Part shown: positions 10,961-22,018 of the stretch, piece by piece | Position numbering within the stretch: the first letter of the stretch is position 1 | How the letters are laid out: every line of letters begins with the position of its first letter | Assembly: GCA_026120185.1 (NCBI GenBank) | Contig: JANUWF010001694.1 | Coordinates: forward strand, 434,001-498,000 | Direction of reading: 5' to 3' | DNA: 64,000 bases | Origin: Voacanga thouarsii | Lineage: Eukaryota; Streptophyta; Magnoliopsida; Gentianales; Apocynaceae | Notes under the pieces: generated by a model | Databases searched by the model: none | What the model was told of the DNA's origin: nothing | The model's input: only the letters and a program-made list of their open reading frames with translations | Program-made: the position numbers and the translations under genes

Positions 10961-12077
10961 TGATAGGAATCAATCTAGTCACAAGGATCAAGCTTAAGAA
11001 GGGGGAGAGGACGAAGTCGAAACAAAGTCAAGCTTGCCCGGTCTGTTGATGAGAGCCCGCTTCAAATAATTTCAACTCAATCTTCACGCATATCTATAAG
11101 CATATTTAAGGTGGGATAGTGTATGCACATTGTCAGAAGAGCATCAAGAACGGACCATGCTGCTGGAGTACAAAGGACGTCAATCGAAAGTTGATCGCTC
11201 AGAAATGACGCCCTGCAAAGCAAACCTGGGGCAGTCCTAGGAGCCCAACCAGGCACCGAGTGTGCACTAGACAACCCCTTAATTTTATGATATGAGTACT
11301 ATTCCAGCAGCATGGATCTGGCATCGGGTTTACCAGCCCTACCTGGAACCGGCCCCACTCTGGTTCCGAACCTAGATGTTTTTCTGCTAGTTTTGTGAAG
11401 AGTACTGTACCTCTAGAGTGTACTTTGCACCGGCCCTACCAGCCCTACCAGCCCCACTCTGTTTCTAAACCCCTGACATTTTTCCTAGTTTTGGGATTAT
11501 TTTGTAATATTTAAAAATATTTTAGTTCAAGAATAGAGCACTACTATATAGTCTTTTGTATTGTAAGAACAAAACAACAGATTCCATACTTTTAATATCA
11601 CTGAAGTATTCAACTTAAAGGCTTGAAGTAATAGAGAGATTCCTCATTCAACTTCAATCCTAGACCAACCTAAGGGCTTAGTCCACCCTTAAGTAACTGT
11701 CTAGAAACTCAAAGGATAATTCAACTAGGAGATTAACAAGAGTTCTACTTGTATGTCATATAGGGTTCTTGTTGTTTCTTGTTTAAATGGCCATAATTCC
11801 CTATCTTTTTAGTTCTTGATTTCTTGCTAAATCAAGGGTTCTAAGGTGTAATTGTCGTAGACCTAATATACTGAATTTGAGATTCTAAAAGCTAAGTTCT
11901 TTTAGGGTTCTTTGTATGTAGAAAAGATATTTTCTTTGTTACTTAATTTGGTCTATTTATGTCCCTAATAGCTTTTCTTACTTGTCATATTGTTTTGTAG
12001 TTCTTGTCCTTTACAAAAAGTTCAAAACAAAAGCTTCTTTTAGATCTAGAAAGATTTCCTCCCTCAAGCTCATATCA
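10961..12077 (+). mobile_element. Element C 5' LTR (1117 bp)
   Basis: It begins TGATAGGAATCAATC and ends CTCATATCA. It aligns with 34598-37404 once the inserted solo LTR is removed (about 1103 bp left). Its first 200 bases align with the end of pol on the other side, where the coding frame runs into the 3' LTR. A short CCCTACCAGC tandem (about three units) lies near 11434-11456 and is reduced in the 3' LTR. Confidence 0.88.
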
Positions 12078-12081
12078 AATT

Positions 12082-12092
12082 TGGTATTAGAG
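12082..12092 (+). promoter_or_regulatory. Element C primer-binding site
   Basis: TGGTATTAGAG lies four bases after the LTR end. It is the tRNA-Met type PBS with one C-to-T change, as in element B. Confidence 0.8.
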
Positions 12093-12763
12093 TAAGAATT
12101 AGCTTAGATCTCTATCTTAGGTTGGATCTATCAAATCTAGAGTGTTGTAGATCTTGAGAATTCTTGGAACAAAAAGAAAAAAAAAAAAGGAATGAGAATG
12201 ATTTGTTGAAAAAAGATCCTTAGGATTACATTAATTTTTGCTTTTGTGATTTTATTGGGCATGTTTGGGAAGAAAATTGCTTGCAAAGTTTCATACGAAA
12301 ATCTTACACATAAGGTGTTTGATAAAAAGTCTCAATGACCATTTCCTCTATGAACACCATCTGTTTGATGAAATGTTTGAACAACAGTGTTACTCCCATA
12401 ACCGTTTCATCATATTCTTCAAATTATATTTTCTTTGTTGTGTATTGTGAAGACCTTTGTATTTTACTTGTTTCTTGACCTCTAAGTGTTCGCTAAAGTT
12501 GTCAACCTATGACCTTGTATTGAAGCATCCTAAGAGTTAATAGACTAAAGTGAACTAAACCCATTGAAGTTAGGAAGGAAATTTCTTGAACAAGTGAGCT
12601 ATATAGTGATCGAAAAAGGCAAGAGGGAAAGATTCGTATTTGAAAAGCCAAGGAGTGCAAACACAAGAATGGAGTGTAAACACTTAAGGAGTGAGTGAGG
12701 AAACCAATCTATATTTTTGTTCTCTTAACTCTTTCTGCAGGAACATCAGTCTAAACTCCAACG
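12093..12763 (+). other. Element C leader; no gene
   Basis: Untranslated leader between PBS and gag. It holds a poly-A run at 12175-12188, and an acceptor-like CTTTCTGCAG/G at 12731-12741, 23 bases before the gag start. No supported ORF. Confidence 0.55.
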
Positions 12764-14060
12764 ATGACTTAAGGAGAGGAAACGACAAGGCTAAATCTTG
12801 GTGCAGCAAGTAGACCACAAGAGGAACAGGGAGATCTTCGTAAAACCCTCGTTTCTTTGCAAAAGAGTATGGAGGGCATTTAGAGGGAGATGGCCAAATT
12901 CTGAGCTCAACAAGGCCAAACATCTACCGCCGATCAAAGGAGAGGACAAAAACAATCGGAAGCCTACAACACACCTCTTGTGAACACCCAACCAGGAGAA
13001 AAATGTGATGAATATTCAGTTGGTGGATATCAAACAATTCCTATGAGAGGAGGTAGAAATAGGTTAAGAGGTGGTAGAGGAAGAGGGCGAGGGAGAGTTG
13101 GTGAGAATCCTATGAGGGGAGTTGAAAGAAATATTGAAAGAGAATTTGAGTGGGAAGAAGGATACCCAGAGGAAGACTATAGGGATCAATATCGGGGTAA
13201 TATGAGAAGAGGTAGGAGGAGAGATGAAAATGAGGGAGAGTGGGAATTGAAAAATATCAAAATGAAGGTACCACAATTCTCGGGAAAAAGTGATCCCGAG
13301 GCATATTTTGAATGGGAACAGAAAATGAAAATTCTATTTGATTGCCAAGATTATAGTGAGAGAAATAAAGTAAAGTTGGCAGTATTGAGATTTTCAGATT
13401 ATGCATTGGTATGGTGGGAGCAGGTATTGGCTAATAGAAGGAGAATGGGAGAAAATGTCATTGGCACATAGGAATTGATGAAAAATCTAATGAGGGCGAG
13501 GTTTGTACCTCACCACTACTACAATAAACTATATCAAAGGCTTCAAGTGCTAAGATAGGAAAATAGAAGTGTTGAAGACTATCACAAAGAACTTGAGGTG
13601 TTAATGATGAGGGCAGTTATTAATGAAGATCCACGTGCCACTAAAGAGAGATTTCTAAGTGGATTGAACCGGGAGATAGCTAGTGTAGTTGAGTTCCATT
13701 CATATGAAACTTTAGAAGAAATGGTGCACATGGCTATAAAGGTAGAAAAATAATTGAGGAAATAACCTTTTGAGAGGAGAGCAAACCAACTAATGTCATC
13801 CCCTAAGGAATTCCCTAAGGTGACACCGAAGAAGGAAGGAGTCCGAAAGCCGCCACCTAGAGAATTTAATAAACTAAGGGAAGAAGGGAATAGACATACG
13901 GTGCATGAATATCCAAGCAAGAAAGTGATGTAGACAAATGCCTATGGTGAGATTTCATCCAAGGAAGAGGAATATGAGGAATTGGAGGAAATTCAAAAGG
14001 AAGAAGAAATCTCGAGTAAAGAAGGTGAAGAAGTTGGGCAAGTGTGTGTGTTACTTGCTT
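12764..14060 (+). pseudogene. Element C gag
   Basis: Gag of a chromovirus. I place the start at the ATG at 12764; the frame then meets stops at 12770 (TAA), near 12872 (TAG) and 12902 (TGA) before the long open stretch from about 12980. This carries an Arg/Gly-rich segment (GGRGRGRGRV), then the capsid region with KVPQFSGKSDPEAYFEWE, WWEQVLA, RARFVPHHYYNKLYQRLQ and FLSGLNREIASVVEF. Further stops follow at 13469, 13556, 13751 and near 13930. The zinc knuckle expected before the protease is not recognisable. Several stops fit Gln or Trp codons hit by C-to-T change. Confidence 0.85.
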
Positions 14061-16447
14061 TACCTAGAAGATCGTTGAGCACGCAAGGGAAGGAAGATAA
14101 GCATTATCAACAGAGAAAGAATATCTTTTACACAAGATGTTTGATCAACCAAGTACCTTGTAGTGTAATCATTAATAGCAGGAGTTGCACCAATGTTATA
14201 ATTGCTAGTGCAGTGGAAGAGATGGGCTTGGAAACCAGGAAGCATCTATAACCCTAGAAGTTGCAATAGCTAAATAAAAGTGGAGAACTAAAGGTTAGTA
14301 AACAAGCCTTGATTGTAATTGATATGGGGAAACATAAGGATGAGATCTTCTACGATGTTGTTCCTATGCAGGCAGGCTACCTCTTTTTTGGGAGACCATG
14401 GCAATATGATAGGGAAGTAAAGCATGGCGAGAAGAAAAACACCTACACTATGTATAAGAAAGGAAAGAAATTCATTCTACTGCCTATGTCTCCAATTGAA
14501 GTGAGCAAAGATCAAAAGATCATGAGAGAAAAAGAGAAGAAAAAGAATGTCCAAGAAAATAAGGAAAGACAATTGAGAGAGAGAATGTTGAGAAAGAAGA
14601 AAATGAAATGATAGAAGGAAAATAAGAGAGAGGAGATAAGAAATGAGTGAATCTCTTTGAAAGTGAGAGTGAGGTGCTAGAAGCTATTAAAGCTAATGAA
14701 CCAGTGTATCTCTTAATTTGTAAAGGCATTTACGTAACTACTAATGAAACTGCTATTTCTTTACCTTGTAAAATTGTAGGTCTTGCTGAAGAATTCCAGG
14801 ATGTATTTCCAAAAGAAATACCAGAAGAATTGCCACCCGTTCGAGGAATAGAGCATCAGATTGATTTCATTTCGAGGACAGTCATTCCAAACCAACTAGC
14901 TTGTAGATGTAATCCTGAAGAAGCTAAGGAGCTACAAAAGAAAGTTGAGGAGTTGCTAAAGAAAGGCTAGGTTCGAGAGAGTTTGAGTCCAGGTGAAGTT
15001 CCAGTATTGTTGGTGCCTAGGAAAGATGGATCATAGAGGATGCGTGTTGATTGTAAGGCCATTAACAACATAACGGTAAAATATCGTTACCCTATCCCTA
15101 TGCTTGATGATTTATTGGATGACTTGCATGGATCATGTGTATTTTCAAAAATTAATTTGAAATTCGGATATCATCAGATTAGGATTAGGAAAGGTGATGA
15201 ATGGAAAACTACTTTTAAGACAAAATATGGTTTATATAAGTGGATTTTGATGCCATTTAGGTTATCAAATGTACCCAGTACTTTCATGAAGTTGATGTAT
15301 TATGTATTGCGAGAATATATTAGAAAATTTATTGTGATGTATTATGATGATATTTTGATTTATAGAAAAACTTATAAAGACCATTTACATCATCTTATGT
15401 GTGTGCTTATTGCTCTTCGAAGAGAAAGGTTATATGCGAACTTGATAAATGTTCCTTTTGTATGGAAAAGATAACTTTTCTTGGATGTGTTGTGAGTTTA
15501 AAAGGTATTGAAGTGGAAGAAGAAAAGGTCAAGGCAATTCAGGATTAGCCAACACCTTCTTATGTGACTGAGGTAAGGAGTTTTCACAGGTTAGCCAGTT
15601 GTTATAGGCATTTCATTAGAGATTTTAGCACAGTAGCTGCCCTATTGATTGAAGTGATTAAAAAGAAGTAGGTTTTAGATAGGGAGAAGAACAAGAAAAT
15701 GCTTTTATTGCATTGTAATCAAAATTAAGTAAAGCCCCATTGTTGTCCTTGCCTAATTTTGAAAAAGCTTTTGAACTGGAATGTGATACTAGTGGAATGG
15801 GAATAGGTGCTATGTTGACTCAGGATAAAAAACCTGTTGCATTTTTTAGTGAGAAGCTATTGAGAGCATCCTTGAATTATTCCACTCATGACATGGAATT
15901 GTATACATTAGTTAGGACCTTGCACCATTAGCAACATTATTTGTTACCTAGTGAAATTATTATTTATACTGATCATGAAACGTTAAAGCATCTAAAAGGC
16001 TAACAAAAGTTGAACAAAAGGCATGCCAAATGAATGGAGTTCAGTGGTACATTTTCATATGTGATCAAATACAAGAAATGTAAGGATAATGTAGTAGCCG
16101 ATGCATTATCTCACAGGTATGTGCTTTTAAATTCCATAGATGCAAAATTACTTGGTTTTGAGCTTATTAAGGATTTATATGCAAATGATGAAGAATTGGG
16201 AGAGATTTATCATGCTTGTGAAAAATGTGCTTTTCAAAAATTCTATAGGCATGATGGGTTTTTGTTTAATGAGGGTAGACTTTGCATACCAAAAGGATCC
16301 TTGAGAGAATTGTTAGTGAAGGAAGCTCATGCAGGAGGTTTAATGGGACATGCTAGGAATTCAAAAACATTAGGTATTTTGAAAGAGCATTTTTATTAGC
16401 TAAAAATGAAGGGAGATGTAGAGAGACATTGTAACTCATGCATTATG
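14061..16447 (+). pseudogene. Element C protease, reverse transcriptase, RNase H, integrase start
   Basis: The proximal pol of element C, in several frames. Protease near 14118-14250 reads IINSRSCTNV; relatives have a D-G/S-G active site, so the catalytic Asp is lost. YLFFGRPWQYDREVKHG follows. RT at about 14790-15600 shows YPIPMLDDLLDDL, FSKINLKFGYHQIRI and YYDDILIYRK. RNase H at about 15740-16110 shows [13 protein letters not shown] and YTDHETLKHLKG. The integrase zinc-binding part shows EAHAGGLMGHA and HCNSC. At 16447, after the codons for SCIM, insert X begins; the frame resumes at 33660. Numerous stops and at least two frameshifts. Confidence 0.88.
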
Positions 16448-16866
16448 ATGCATATATATTTGGGTATAAAAATCATATAAAAACTAAGCACATTCCCAAT
16501 CAAGTTTACATTAAAACATTAACCCCAATTTATACATATGAGCAAGCGTAATTATCATTAACATAGCATAGGGTTCAAACGAATGTCGATCCTCAAGGAA
16601 CAAGTATACATTAATAACTTTTCTTTCATTGTTCAACCGACTCCATAAAGTGAAATAGAAATAAAAAGTAAAATAAAATATATACATGTCAAGGATGGAG
16701 AATTATGTAACTCAAGCCATTGTTTAGACAAACATGATCTTAAAGAACTCAACCATTATCATAACTAAGCATTCCCTTGGCATCGTGAAGAATTAAGATA
16801 GACTCAATTATTTTTCAATCCATGAAATCACTATCTCCTAGATAAATTAGAATCACATGTTCTATC
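16448..16866. other. Insert X, left part
   Basis: 419 bp, A+T-rich, no ORF. It contains GTCGATCCTCAAGGAAC, a phrase I associate with a common plant interspersed repeat, but I cannot name the family. The TSD of element A, CTATC, closes it at 16862-16866. Confidence 0.5.
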
Positions 16867-17121
16867 TGTGAAACCCCGGTCAAAACCAACCTTAGAGTAA
16901 GGGGGTTGGATGCATATCATACTTTATTTCATAATTAAATATGTTTTCATATGATTTCTATGTGCTTTGGATTTGATTTTTTTATTGTCTTGAAGTCTTG
17001 TTGGTGAGTATTGTGTGAGAGGGGCAAAATGGTAATTTTTGCCTGAGGTGGAAATAGGGAGATAGATTGTGGATTGAATAGAAAATAAATTTTCTAGTGG
17101 AAATAGCAACAAGAGTTGTTG

Positions 17122-17176
17122 TGGTTTAGTGGTTAGAGCTTTGGAATTAATTCTTGAGGTCTTGGGTTCAAATTCC
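17122..17176 (+). promoter_or_regulatory. tRNA-like A-box/B-box module in element A LTR
   Basis: TGGTTTAGTGGTTAGAGC followed after 25 bases by GGTTCAAATTCC resembles the A and B boxes of a tRNA gene (B consensus GGTTCGANTCC). It is kept in the 3' LTR (26871-26925), in the truncated LTR at 1432-1490 and, more diverged, in element B's LTR. No acceptor stem is evident, so it is not a tRNA gene. Confidence 0.5.
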
Positions 17177-20100
17177 ATCATAAAAGCTTTAGCTAGATTA
17201 AATTTTATTTTTGCTTGGGGGATAGTTGGTTTCGGCCCTAAGGGCCTAGAGCAAGGAGTGATGATGTCCTAGGAAAGACATGATAGGAGCAATCTCATTC
17301 CACTCCTTTACTCTACTCGAAATTCTTAAAAGGAAATTCATTTTTCCTTGATCTTTGATTTTCCTCAATTCTCAACTCCTTAGTTTGATCAAGATGTTCT
17401 AGCCTTTTCCTATCCAGAAAATTCAGTAAAGTGCTGAGGACTTTTAAGACCAAAGTGTCTTGGTAAAAGACTTCTTATAGTCTGAAAATATGGAAGAGTT
17501 GTGGGAAATTCCACAAGGAAAAATCCCTTTAGTGAGTTTACTGAAACTTCATTCTAGACTAGTTCATCTTCCTTCATGGAATGAGCTGAAATTTTCCAGA
17601 TTGTTGTACCTTCAAAATGTCGAGCTTCTTAGCTAACATTCGCTCCCAAATGCTGCCAGAAAAATGGCCATAAGTATAGCTTGAAACATGAATTATTTCT
17701 GCCATTTTCGGACTGCTCAAGGGCTGTACAAAACCAGTGAAAATTCTGGGCAAAATCGCAGCTTTGGAGGTTCAAAACCAAGCTGTTTTCTTCCAGATTT
17801 TGAGCAGCACCTTAGTCATGTTTTTCCTCCATGAGGAAGTCTGGAAACTAGCCATGAATACCCCAGAAACCCCCCTTCAAACTCGCTGCAACTCGGCTGG
17901 AAGTGGCAGTCGAAATTCTGCCCAGAAAATTACTGTGCAGCGAAAATTCCCAGGTTTGTTTCCTATTTTCCTTCCAGCCGAAACACCAACCTACTCCTGC
18001 AAAAACATTCCTTAAACCTCCATTAACAAAGCTCCATTGTTCCCTCAACCTTCTGGACAAAAGGCAGCAATAGCTGTCCGAAAATCTCTCCAATAAATCC
18101 CTGCAATTTAGCTTGATTGGTTTCCAAAATTTCAGCCATCTTGTTTAGCAACTTTCCATAAAATCTTACCCCATTGACCAGACATCTTCTTCACCATTGT
18201 GCACCTTAATTTTGGCCATCATAAGCTACCTTGAACCAGCTTTAATTCCTCAGAACAACTGCTCAACCAGTCGGCCATAGTAGACCTTCAAAGCTGTCCA
18301 AACAATCAAGATATTCTTAGAATATTTAGTTTCCAAAATCACTTCCTAAAAATATTCTACCAAGATTGTAACAACTAACCTTTCCCTTTCCCTCAAAAAT
18401 CAGAGAAAAACATCCTTCTAAACCCTACAAAATTTTGACAGCCCTAATTCCACAGAATTTCGGCAGCTACAACATCTATTCCCTCGGTTTTTCCATCAAC
18501 CACCAAGAACATACACTACACCAAGAACACCTACTACTTGCTTTCACCTAATACACCTTCAAACCACTTCAAACCCTCACGAAAATCTCTAGATGTAGTC
18601 TACTCATTGCTGTGAATCCATCAACACCATTCTTAGCATCAATCTCCACAAATCATCTAGCTACTTCGGATCAAAACCAGAAATTTTTGTGAAAGACAAG
18701 AGCACAATCAAGGTAAACTTATTCTAGCAACTTCATCTTCTCTAACCTTGATCTCTAATGAGAACCTATGCGAATAAACATACTAATGATTTCTTCTTCT
18801 TCTTCTCTCCCTCTCTCTCTCATGGCCTAAATCACTCTTCTTTGGCCGGATGACTTCTCCTTCCATAATCTTGTTCTCGCCATCTCTCTTGGACAAGGTT
18901 AGCCATCTAGGTGTTGGGATCTACTCTAAACTCATTCAAAGCATTCATCAACCAAGTAAGTACCTTCAATCTTTCTTTTAAACTCTAGAATCATGTCTCT
19001 AGGATGATGTTGTTAAAAGATGAATGACGATGGGATTGAGTATGTGTTGTTGATGATTGAAGCATGAGTACATGTATGATTGTGAAGGAGATGGGATTTA
19101 TGCATGGAAGGATTATATTGGTTGGTTGTATGTGGAATTGAGTTTGATGCATGTCATAGGTAGTATGTGTGATGAAGTATGCTAGAGATTATGTCACCTT
19201 TGGAGAATAGGAGTTTTTTGCATGACTAGAATATTGAAGCCATGATCATGTTTATGCTAGTAAAGGTTAAATCATGTCTTAATAAATTTAGATCTATGCC
19301 TATATGCAAGATTTGGATGATTTAATGAATTGAAGGATTGTGTATGTTCTTGATTGAGGATGGCCATAGAAATTTGATCATGATCTAGTTGTCCCTAAAA
19401 CTAATTTTCACTTTATGCATACAATACTCAATAAAATAATATTGCTAGTATTTTTGAAAAACCCTAGGAAGGGTAGATTTGGAATTATTATATATATAAA
19501 GGATATTTTAGTCAAATAAATAATAATTTTGCTAGAAAATAAAATAAATAAATATTATTTAAAATAAAGAGATCAATTAAAGCTTTATGAGAATGATTCA
19601 TAATTAGTAAAATATTTACTAAATCAAAACCCTTAAGGATTTACTTATTATTTTCGAAGAAAAGCTTATTAAATTTAATCTCAACGAGTTTTAGCTATCA
19701 ATTATTTTGTAACAACTAAACTATCATTAAATCACTATTTTACCTAGTACCATCTATGACTCTTGATCAAATAAGCTCTAAATTTTTCCTAACAAGGTTT
19801 AAACTTTCAACTTATTAGAATTTATTTCCCAAATCATTAATTATTTTAAATAACAAATTAAACTTAGCTTATAAACCTATTTAGTTATTATTTTATCTTA
19901 AAGCTTGGGACACTAGGATCATGGTAGTAGTGAATTGAATTGATTTAAAATTGAGGAAGTGGTTTGTGGTTTGAAATTAATTAAGATTTGTATTTACCCA
20001 TGTGGGGTTAGGTCAGCTGTTCGAGACCTTGTTGTTGTGAGCAAGAATCAGGTAAGCTCCTGCATTAAACCTATCAATGTGAAAAATGTTTTCCTTATGG

Positions 20101-20800
20101 CAAGCTAAATGTGGAGTATAGGGACACTCGTTTATCTGAAGGCAATTGAGGGTTGAATTCGTTCTTATTTCCAACACTTAAATTATTTAAAAGCTAATGA
20201 GCAGATTTTCCAAACTTAAAACTCTTTCCAAAACTGATTTCTCCCATAACTTTGGAAACCCTCAAATTGCTATTTTCATGAAGAGCCAATTCATTTTATC
20301 CCAAGTGGGAAACTTCGTTGAGTGCTCAATAGGGGTGGACTACTAGGACTACTCTTTGAAGGGTTAGGGTAAGTCTCTCAGCAGGTGGCCATCTCTGAGG
20401 GGTGAGTCCTTCCCGAATAAGATGTCAGTCTAGTGAGTCGTGCCGGTCCGAGCTAGCAGTTTGTTTTCAGTCAAGTGACTGTGTTTTGCCGGAATGGACA
20501 CCCGGTTGTTGTTTGGGTATAGAGAAGGAGGAGTATCTTGCCCAGTAGGCCGAACACCTACTTTTGTCAGTCTACAGAAAGTGTCGGCATTCTGACCGGT
20601 TATGGGGCCTAACGTGTGGTAACCCATACCCCTTTCTTTCGAGTGGTTGATTTCATTACTTTTGTGCGGCTAGATAAGCCAAAACGCCACTCTTGCTTTT
20701 GACTAATGTTTGATGCTTGCCAAAGTTTCTCTTATAAAAGTTTAACACTTTGCATCTATGAATTGTTTTCACTAAACACCCAAAGCACACACGGACTTAC

Positions 20801-20816
20801 TGAGATTTCTGTCTCA
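20801..20816 (+). promoter_or_regulatory. Conserved stem-loop in LTR, TGAGA/TCTCA
   Basis: TGAGA-TTTCTG-TCTCA. Equivalent stem-loops lie at 32215-32230 (3' LTR of A), 7484-7498 (B), 46863-46877 (solo gypsy LTR) and 52819-52837 (truncated LTR), with stem changes that keep pairing. About 17-30 bases later an acceptor-like AG/G occurs. Role unknown; being near the RNA 5' end it could act in translation, packaging or RNA processing. Confidence 0.55.
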
Positions 20817-21133
20817 CCACCTTTTTATCATGATTTCAGGTTGATCCTGCTGTGGGGTCGAGTAGTTAGTAATATCTGCCTTGGAAGAGAATATGTCTTT
20901 TGATTTTATATATTGCTTTGGGGAGACGAGAGTGGATAATTTTATTTATTGTTTTTGTTTTGGAGTTTCATGGATTTACTCTTGGAGTATTTTGGGTTGT
21001 AATTAATTTTTAAATTGAGGTATTATTTTACTTCAGCCATTTTATTTGTGTGACCTAGTTATAAAGACCCCTTGTCCTTTGGACGGGGCGACATCCCCTG
21101 CCCTAGTGGGCCTAGGCTTCGGGGTGTTACAAG

Positions 21134-21146
21134 TGGTATCAGAGAC
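21134..21146 (+). promoter_or_regulatory. Element A primer-binding site
   Basis: TGGTATCAGAGAC begins two bases after the LTR end. It matches the initiator-tRNA-Met PBS common in plant gypsy and copia elements. Confidence 0.92.
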
Positions 21147-21229
21147 TAGGTTATAGGCAAATATTGCTGATGTATGTTTTATTTATTTAAGTTTAAATCT
21201 TATCTAACCTATCTTGTTTATGTTGTAGG

Positions 21230-21760
21230 ATGGTTAGACTGCTTAGGACAGCAAGGAAAGGGCAGCAGTGGCACCTGCCTTACTATCTAGACCAGGAGGA
21301 CCTTCCAGTTCCCTAGCCTGCCCCTCAGCCATTTGTCCCTATAGAGGATAACAATGATGTTGGGGTTATCCCTATGGAGGATAACAGTGATGATGAGCTT
21401 GACCTTATGGAGGATAGCAGTGAGGATGAGGTCCAGATCCTTAAACCACCTCCAATCCCGGTGATAGACATAAGCTCTGATAGTGAGGTTGACGTGATGC
21501 TAGTGGAGCCTGAACCCCACCCTCCTAATCCCGAAGTGGATTTAGCAGCAGCTAGTGATGACCGGGGGGAGATTGACTATGAGTCTCCACCCAGGCCTTC
21601 CTTCATCCCTTCCTTTAGCCGAGTTGAGCCCGGTGAGAGCTCTAGGCGCCCTGAGAAGGAACCAATAGAGGGTTTTGATAGCGGGGATGGGGTGGATTTT
21701 TCCAAGAACACTGGAGATTGGTTGTATGAGGCCGATGATGAGGGTTCGGATGAGGATTAG
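21230..21760 (+). pseudogene. Element A acidic leader ORF
   Basis: 176 codons between PBS and gag. The ATG (MVRLLR) follows directly after TATGTTGTAG/G, an acceptor-like site. One TAG interrupts it at 21314-21316 in VP-stop-PAPQ, fitting a Gln codon. After a short basic start the product is very acidic and Pro/Ser-rich (EDNSDDELDLMEDSSEDE; VIDISSDSEVDVMLVEPEP), ending DDEGSDED. A homologue sits at the same place in element B (6392-7074). Upstream ORFs of this sort are known in Ogre/Tat elements; I do not know of a standard one in Tekay-like elements. No domain recognised; an SDSEVDV stretch resembles a SUMO-interacting motif, a weak resemblance. Confidence 0.65.
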
Positions 21761-22018
21761 AGAGTTAGGAGATATTTTGCTTAGATGATTATTTAATTAC
21801 TATCTTTTGAGAACTAGTTTGTCAAAGATTTTCAATTCTATGTTCTGTTCACAATTTTGGATTTATGCAAGTCAACTTTTGAAATCAAAATTATGAGCAA
21901 TTCTTTAAATAAGTTTGCATATGATTTCTTTCTACTCACACTTACCTATGTATGTATGCACAACTAAAATGATTTGATGCTTGAGTGCCTTCACTTGACA
22001 TCTGGGGTATAGTTTAGA
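21761..22018 (+). other. Element A spacer between leader ORF and gag
   Basis: 258 bp, A+T-rich, no ORF. It separates the acidic ORF from the gag ATG, so the two are not one fused frame here. Confidence 0.5.

Larger units (their letters stand above)
16867..21131 (+). mobile_element. Element A 5' LTR (4265 bp)
   Basis: It starts TGTGAAACCCCGG and ends GGGGTGTTACA two bases before the PBS. Internal landmarks are a tRNA-like A/B-box module (17122-17176), CT-rich tracts near 18800, donor-like AG/GTAAG sites (for example at 20052), a TGAGA/TCTCA stem-loop (20801-20816) followed by an acceptor-like TTTCAG/G, and two hairpins in the last 70 bp. No internal coding sequence is recognisable. Confidence 0.93.

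Noticed and set aside
12980..13471. Gag of element C starting at the GTG at 12980.
   Set aside because: Upstream codons in the same frame read like Gag back to an ATG at 12764 with stops at probable Gln and Trp codons, so 12980 is only where the frame becomes open.
17116..17180. Possible tRNA gene.
   Set aside because: A and B boxes are present but no acceptor stem or anticodon arm can be paired; reported as a tRNA-like module instead.
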